NCBI RefSeq assembly: GCF_010731295.1
Contig: NZ_AP022579.1
Location: 4,464,001 to 4,528,000 of the forward strand
From: Mycolicibacterium boenickei
Lineage (GTDB): Bacteria > Actinomycetota > Actinomycetes > Mycobacteriales > Mycobacteriaceae
Direction of reading: 5' to 3'
Length of the DNA stretch: 64,000 nt
The notes beneath the pieces are model-generated. The model made no database searches and had not been told where the DNA came from. It saw only the letters and a list, made by a program, of their open reading frames with translations. Positions 60,100 to 64,000 of this stretch are shown piece by piece. Position 1 is the stretch's first letter. Each line of letters opens with the position of its first letter. Made by a program: the position numbers and the translations under genes.

Positions 60100-60567
60100 G
60101 TGCGGAGCGAACCCGTCCGGGTGTCGAGGGCCGATCGGTTTCACCGGATCTGCGTCCAGGTGGTCCGGCGCCTACCGGCGCCGCTCGATTCTGTTGTGGC
60201 CCCGACTTTCCTCGGCTTCGTGGTGATCAACACGTTCACCTTCGGCGTCGATCTGGCGATCCTGACCGCCCTCCACGGCGTGCTCCGGATACCCCTGCCA
60301 GTCGCGGTCAGCGTCGGATACGCCGGCGCCTTCGGCCTGGCGTACTACCTGAACCGGACACTCAACTTCCGCTCGCACGCGGCCGTCGGCCCGCAGCTCA
60401 CGGTGTATGTGGTGGCGGTGGTGATCAACTACCTGGCGTTCATCCTCGGCGTATCCAGCGGGCTGGCGGCGTTGGGTGTCGAGTACCACCTGGCCCGCAT
60501 CGTCGCCGGTGGCTGCGAGGCGCTCTTCATGTACAGCGCCATGCGCTGGGTGGTGTTTCGCCCTTGA
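60100..60567 (+). CDS. GtrA-family membrane protein
   Basis: 155 aa with four membrane helices, the size of GtrA proteins. The blocks FLGFVVINTFTFGVDLAIL, GLAYYLNRTLNFRSH and MRWVVFRP at the C-terminus are family hallmarks. GtrA-like proteins move polyprenyl-linked sugars across the membrane for wall or glycolipid synthesis. GTG at 60100. It converges on the LLM gene with ten bases between stops. Confidence 0.8.
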   Translation: MRSEPVRVSRADRFHRICVQVVRRLPAPLDSVVAPTFLGFVVINTFTFGVDLAILTALHGVLRIPLPVAVSVGYAGAFGLAYYLNRTLNFRSHAAVGPQLTVYVVAVVINYLAFILGVSSGLAALGVEYHLARIVAGGCEALFMYSAMRWVVFRP

Positions 60568-60577
60568 TGCCTGGGCT

Positions 60578-61948
60578 TCAGCCGACCAGAGATCGGGCCA
60601 GGTCGCGGTAGCCCGCCGCGCGGTGCGATTCGGGTAGCCGCGAGCCACGTCCGAACAGCTTGTTGCGCAACGTGCCTTCCTGATACTCCGTCTTGTACAG
60701 CCCTCGTCGCTGCAACTCCGGCACCACGTGGTCGATGAAATCGACGAACGAGCCGGGCGTGATCACGTTGGTCAGGTTGAAACCGTCGACATCGGTCTCC
60801 TCGAACCACTCCTGCAGCTCGTCGGCCACCTTGGTGGGCGACCCGACGGTGAAGCCGCCCTCGGCGTCGATCGATTTCGAGTCGATGAAGTCACGCAGCG
60901 TCCACTGGCCTTGCCCGAACGTCTCCACCGAGGACTTCAGGAACTCGTTGTCGGTGACCGCCACCGGATCGTCGAGGTCGAACCGTGACAGGTCGGTACC
61001 GAGCCACCCCGACCACAGGGCCAACGTCCCTTCCGGATCGGTGTAACGCCGGAATTCGTCGTAGCGCGCCTGCGCGGCCTGTTCCGTCTCGCCGGTCACC
61101 ACCACGTGCCCGTTCACGATCTTGACGTCGTACGGATCACGGCCGGCGGCCGCAGCCCGCCCGCGGATATCGGCCACCGCCTCGCGCAGAAGCTCCTTGG
61201 TAGGTGCGCCGATGAACACCACCTCGGCGTTCTCCGCTCCGAACTGCCGGCCACGATTCGATGCACCGGCCTGGTAGAGCACAGGGGTCCGCTGCAGGGA
61301 GGGCTCGCACAGGTGAATACCGGGGACCCGGAAGTGCTTGCCGTCATGGCCGATCGGATGCACCTTGGCCGGATCTGCATAGGCCGCCCGGCCCGGCGCG
61401 GCGCCGACCGCGTCGTCTTCCCAAGATCCTTCCCACAGCTTGTACAACACCTCCGTGTACTCGTCGGCGATGTCGTATCGATCGGCATGTGGAGTGATGG
61501 TGTCCAGGCCGTGGTTCCGCGCGGCACTTTCCAGATACCCGGTGACGATGTTCCAGCCGACCCGCCCCTTGGTCAGGTGGTCCAATGTGGACATCCGGCG
61601 GGCGAACGAGTAGGGATGCTCGAAGGATGTGGCGGCGGTGATGCCGAAACCCAGATTGCTTGTCACAGTGGCCATTGCGGGTACCACCAGCAGCGGATCG
61701 TTCACCGGCACCTGGGCGCCGGCACGCAACGCGGCCGCCGGGCCGCCGCCGTACACGTCGTAGATGCCGAGCACATCGGCGATGAACAGGCCGTCGAACA
61801 GGCCGCGCTCGAGCAACCTGGCCAGGTCCAGCCAGTAGTCGATGTCCTTGTAACGGGCCGCCTGCGAGTCCGGGTGCCGCCAGGTACCGGCCACGATGTG
61901 AGCCACGCAGTTCATGTCGAACGCATTGAGCACGATCTGTCGTGTCAC
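60578..61948 (-). CDS. LLM-type flavin monooxygenase (NtaA/SnaA/DszA group)
   Basis: 456 aa. Long luciferase-like TIM barrel of the NtaA group: DYWLDLARLLERGLFDGLFIAD, SFEHPYSFARRMSTLDHLTKGRVGWNIVTG and QAGASNRGRQFGAENAEVVF. These enzymes use FMNH2 from a separate reductase and O2 to attack nitrilotriacetate, sulfones or alkanesulfonates. The substrate is unknown. GTG at 61948 has GGAGG upstream. It follows the M42 peptidase gene on the same strand by 107 bases. Confidence 0.83.
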   Translation of the reverse strand: MTRQIVLNAFDMNCVAHIVAGTWRHPDSQAARYKDIDYWLDLARLLERGLFDGLFIADVLGIYDVYGGGPAAALRAGAQVPVNDPLLVVPAMATVTSNLGFGITAATSFEHPYSFARRMSTLDHLTKGRVGWNIVTGYLESAARNHGLDTITPHADRYDIADEYTEVLYKLWEGSWEDDAVGAAPGRAAYADPAKVHPIGHDGKHFRVPGIHLCEPSLQRTPVLYQAGASNRGRQFGAENAEVVFIGAPTKELLREAVADIRGRAAAAGRDPYDVKIVNGHVVVTGETEQAAQARYDEFRRYTDPEGTLALWSGWLGTDLSRFDLDDPVAVTDNEFLKSSVETFGQGQWTLRDFIDSKSIDAEGGFTVGSPTKVADELQEWFEETDVDGFNLTNVITPGSFVDFIDHVVPELQRRGLYKTEYQEGTLRNKLFGRGSRLPESHRAAGYRDLARSLVG

Positions 61949-62055
61949 GGGAGACCTCCGGGAAGCAGGTTCAATTCCACCGCCGACTGATCCCGCGGGG
62001 GCGGCGAAACTATCCGCCGATCCCGCTGCCGAAACAAGGGATCAAATCCCGCCGA

Positions 62056-63120
62056 TCAGAAACGGGCCACGAACTCCGCCAAGATGTCGGTCACCGCCGT
62101 GATGGCGCGCCGCGAAATCACTTCGTAGCCGTGGGTGCTGAGCGTCGGGAGACACAGCAACCCAGCCTGGGGCGACAACCCGGAGGCTTTGGTGTGCGAC
62201 GCGTCGGACTCGAACGCCCCCAGGACCGCGGCCTGCGGTGAATGACCGAGAGAGCGGGCGATTTCGCACAACCGATCGGCGACAGCCTTGTCATACACGC
62301 ATTGCGCGTCGCCGTAGGCGACGATCGGCCCGCCGGTGACCGTGGTGTCGTACTCGGCCTCCGTCGGTCCCACCTCCACCGCGAGGGTGAGGTCCCCCGG
62401 CAGCGTCCGGCAGGCGTGGGCTGCGCCCACGCCACCGATCTCCTCGTTCGTCGTGAACACCAGGTACAGGTCGCCGGCCGGGCGCCGACCGGTGTCGCGC
62501 AGCCTTCGCGCCAGCAGTATCAAGGCCAGCAGCGCGGCGCGGTCGTCCATGAAATAGCAGCCGACGTAGTCGCCGACTTCGATGAGCTGACGCTTACTGC
62601 GGTCGATGCACACCCGAGTACCGGGCCCGATGCCCGCCTTCGACAACTGCTCGGGCTCCGAGCCGGTGAACACGTAGACGTCAGGCCAGTCAAGCGCCCT
62701 GTCGCCTTGGTCCGGCTTGGTCTGCCAGACGTGGGTGGTCTCTCGGGTGGTGTGCTCGGAACCCAATGCGAGGACCCCGCAGAGGGTTTCGTCATCACCC
62801 AGAATCGCCACGGGCCCCAGACCGAAGTTCGCCGGGTACATCGTGCCCAGCGGGGCGAGGCGCAGCGTGCCGTCGGGCTCGACCCGTTTGACGAGCATGG
62901 ACAGTTCATCCATGTGGGCCAGCACCCGGGTGGTCGCGGCCTGCTGCCCTCGGATCAGGCCGACCAGGTTGCCGGCCGCATCGCTCGAGAGTTCGTCGAC
63001 GAACGGTTCGAGTTCCCGTCGACAGATATCGCGAACCTCGTCCTCCTGGCCGCAGGGACCGTACGCCGACAGGAGCTCCTGCAACAGCGCACGTTCGAAC
63101 CCGTCGTCCAGCTCCGCCAT
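62056..63120 (-). CDS. M42-family metallo-aminopeptidase
   Basis: 354 aa. Two-zinc peptidase motifs: AHMDELSMLV (first His and Asp), YFMDDRAALLALI (bridging Asp), TTNEEIGGVGA (catalytic and metal Glu) and a later VGPTEAEYDT. M42 enzymes (glutamyl aminopeptidase, TET, CelM-like) trim N-terminal residues from peptides, often as dodecamers in the cytosol. ATG at 63120. It lies 51 bases after the thioesterase gene, likely one operon. Confidence 0.85.
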   Translation of the reverse strand: MAELDDGFERALLQELLSAYGPCGQEDEVRDICRRELEPFVDELSSDAAGNLVGLIRGQQAATTRVLAHMDELSMLVKRVEPDGTLRLAPLGTMYPANFGLGPVAILGDDETLCGVLALGSEHTTRETTHVWQTKPDQGDRALDWPDVYVFTGSEPEQLSKAGIGPGTRVCIDRSKRQLIEVGDYVGCYFMDDRAALLALILLARRLRDTGRRPAGDLYLVFTTNEEIGGVGAAHACRTLPGDLTLAVEVGPTEAEYDTTVTGGPIVAYGDAQCVYDKAVADRLCEIARSLGHSPQAAVLGAFESDASHTKASGLSPQAGLLCLPTLSTHGYEVISRRAITAVTDILAEFVARF

Positions 63121-63171
63121 GCCTGCTGAATTGCCGCGGGTGCCCGCCGGGAAACCTCGACGGTCGGCCGA

Positions 63172-63990
63172 TCACCTCGGTGCGGTGCGCTCCGGAAACG
63201 GGTCGTGGGAGAAATCGATCTGCGCCGCTGGGTTGCTGATGGCCGTGACGAGGCCGGTGCCGAACGCCCCGGCACTGTCGAACAGCGTCGATGCGCCTAC
63301 CGCCACCCCCTCGGCGGCCCAGTGCGAGTCCGCCTGGACGCCGATCCACTCGTCACCGGGCAACCGCGACAGGGCGACCGTCAGGTCACCGTTGATGTAG
63401 CCGACGCCGGCGGTGCCCAGGTTCGTCACCAGGCTGGTGCCCTCCGCGGCCATCGCCGCCCGCACGAACGGCGAGTTCGGTTGCCCCTGCACCACGGTGA
63501 TGGTGCGGTTCATGAACCGCTTGCGGGACGCATTCTGATGCTCGGCGATGGCGCGACTCCAACCGCCCTCGTCACTGCCCATATACGTCGTCCGGTCCCC
63601 GTCGAGCGCGGTGGGTGGTTCGAACCGGACCGGCGCCGTCCACTCCTCACCGCGCGGGGGTGCGCTCAACCGGTACTGCACCAACGTCGCCCGCGCCACG
63701 GTCACGCCGTCCTGTACCAGCTCGCATTCGGAGTTGCGGACCCGCCGCCCGTCCCGGACCAGCGCCACCTTCGTCGTAGTAGGAAGCCCGCGCGCGGCCT
63801 TGAACAGGTCAACCGTCAGCCGGGCCGGCAGAAACTCGGGCAATCCGAAGGCCGACTCAAGCGCTCGTGCTGCCAGCCCGACCAGCGCGGGGCCGTTCAG
63901 GTGGTCCTCACCCCAGTGGCTCTGCGCAAAGCGGGTCGGCTGGAATCGGTCCTGCTCGGACTGCACGAAATGGGCGTCAACCTCGGTCAT
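63172..63990 (-). CDS. Acyl-CoA thioesterase-like double-hotdog protein
   Basis: 272 aa. Two hotdog repeats of the TesB/YbgC-related thioesterase-like family: FAQSHWGEDHLNGPALVGLAARALES at the N-terminus, VALVRDGRRVRNSECELVQDG in repeat 1, and DEWIGVQADSHWAAEGVAVGASTLFD in repeat 2. It would hydrolyse an acyl-CoA thioester. ATG at 63990 is 11 bases from the window edge, so an earlier start cannot be excluded. It heads an apparent thioesterase-aminopeptidase-LLM operon. Confidence 0.75.
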   Translation of the reverse strand: MTEVDAHFVQSEQDRFQPTRFAQSHWGEDHLNGPALVGLAARALESAFGLPEFLPARLTVDLFKAARGLPTTTKVALVRDGRRVRNSECELVQDGVTVARATLVQYRLSAPPRGEEWTAPVRFEPPTALDGDRTTYMGSDEGGWSRAIAEHQNASRKRFMNRTITVVQGQPNSPFVRAAMAAEGTSLVTNLGTAGVGYINGDLTVALSRLPGDEWIGVQADSHWAAEGVAVGASTLFDSAGAFGTGLVTAISNPAAQIDFSHDPFPERTAPR

Positions 63991-64000
63991 CGGCGAATCG

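Noticed and set aside
1-64000. CRISPR arrays, tRNA/rRNA genes, insertion sequences, riboswitches
   Set aside because: None was recognised on either strand. Short tandem motifs such as the TACG repeat at 31907-31920 are promoter-scale and not arrays. A covariance-model scan would be needed to exclude small RNAs.

Overview
The window is chromosomal DNA from a high-GC actinobacterium, almost certainly a Mycolicibacterium or Mycobacterium species. The evidence is a homologue of the mycobacteria-specific Rv1733c family, DesA-type acyl-ACP desaturase, KshA/HsaA steroid enzymes, an MBL-Rieske fusion protein, a WhiB regulator, MmcO, NlpC/P60 and L,D-transpeptidase wall enzymes, frequent GTG/TTG starts, and many short secreted proteins without known function. 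About 60 protein genes are supported. No rRNA, tRNA, CRISPR array, insertion sequence or complete prophage was seen.

Layout. 0.1-1.5 kb: allantoinase. 1.6-5.3 kb: accessory patch (DUF4304 protein, VapBC-type toxin-antitoxin pair, YaeQ, solitary ParA-like ATPase, endonuclease VII-type HNH nuclease). 5.8-7.1 kb: repeat-bearing lipoprotein and a phosphotransferase. 7.2-20.6 kb: a block rich in stress and oxygen-dependent enzymes (CBS protein, DesA desaturase, Rv1733c-like protein, MBL-Rieske protein, kshA-hsaA, WhiB, Baeyer-Villiger monooxygenase, two AurF-like diiron proteins, universal stress protein). Seven DosR-box-like palindromes lie in its promoters, so it looks like a dormancy-type regulon. 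20.9-31.6 kb: acetyltransferase, secreted protein, a Ser/Thr kinase with a MurJ-like extracellular domain, a PhyH oxygenase and its divergent TetR, a GltS-like symporter, an SDR/TetR pair and an MDR oxidoreductase operon.

32-37.5 kb: an envelope cluster around a BlaI/BlaR pair: NlpC/P60 endopeptidase, multicopper oxidase and L,D-transpeptidase, with related TACGTAGT-type motifs in the promoters. 37.5-41 kb: a DUF2156 (MprF-like) - rhomboid-like - TrpB2 operon. 41-48.7 kb: small secreted proteins, hydrolases, a LysM protein and an isopropylmalate-dehydrogenase-like enzyme. 48.7-51.7 kb: an NCS1 permease and an MFS exporter. 52-56.1 kb: a polyamine ABC transporter (potADBC order). 56.1-64 kb: TetR-EamA-deazaflavin reductase operon, a Rieske oxygenase with an NTF2-fold partner, GtrA, an LLM monooxygenase, an M42 aminopeptidase and a thioesterase.

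The two best candidates for under-described biology are (1) the 7-20 kb block, in which O2-consuming enzymes appear to sit behind hypoxia-type DosR-like boxes, including an AurF - BVMO - WhiB operon and a detached kshA-hsaA pair, and (2) the BlaI/BlaR-centred cluster that joins two peptidoglycan enzymes to a copper oxidase. Both rest on motif reading by eye and family knowledge; no database search was run.
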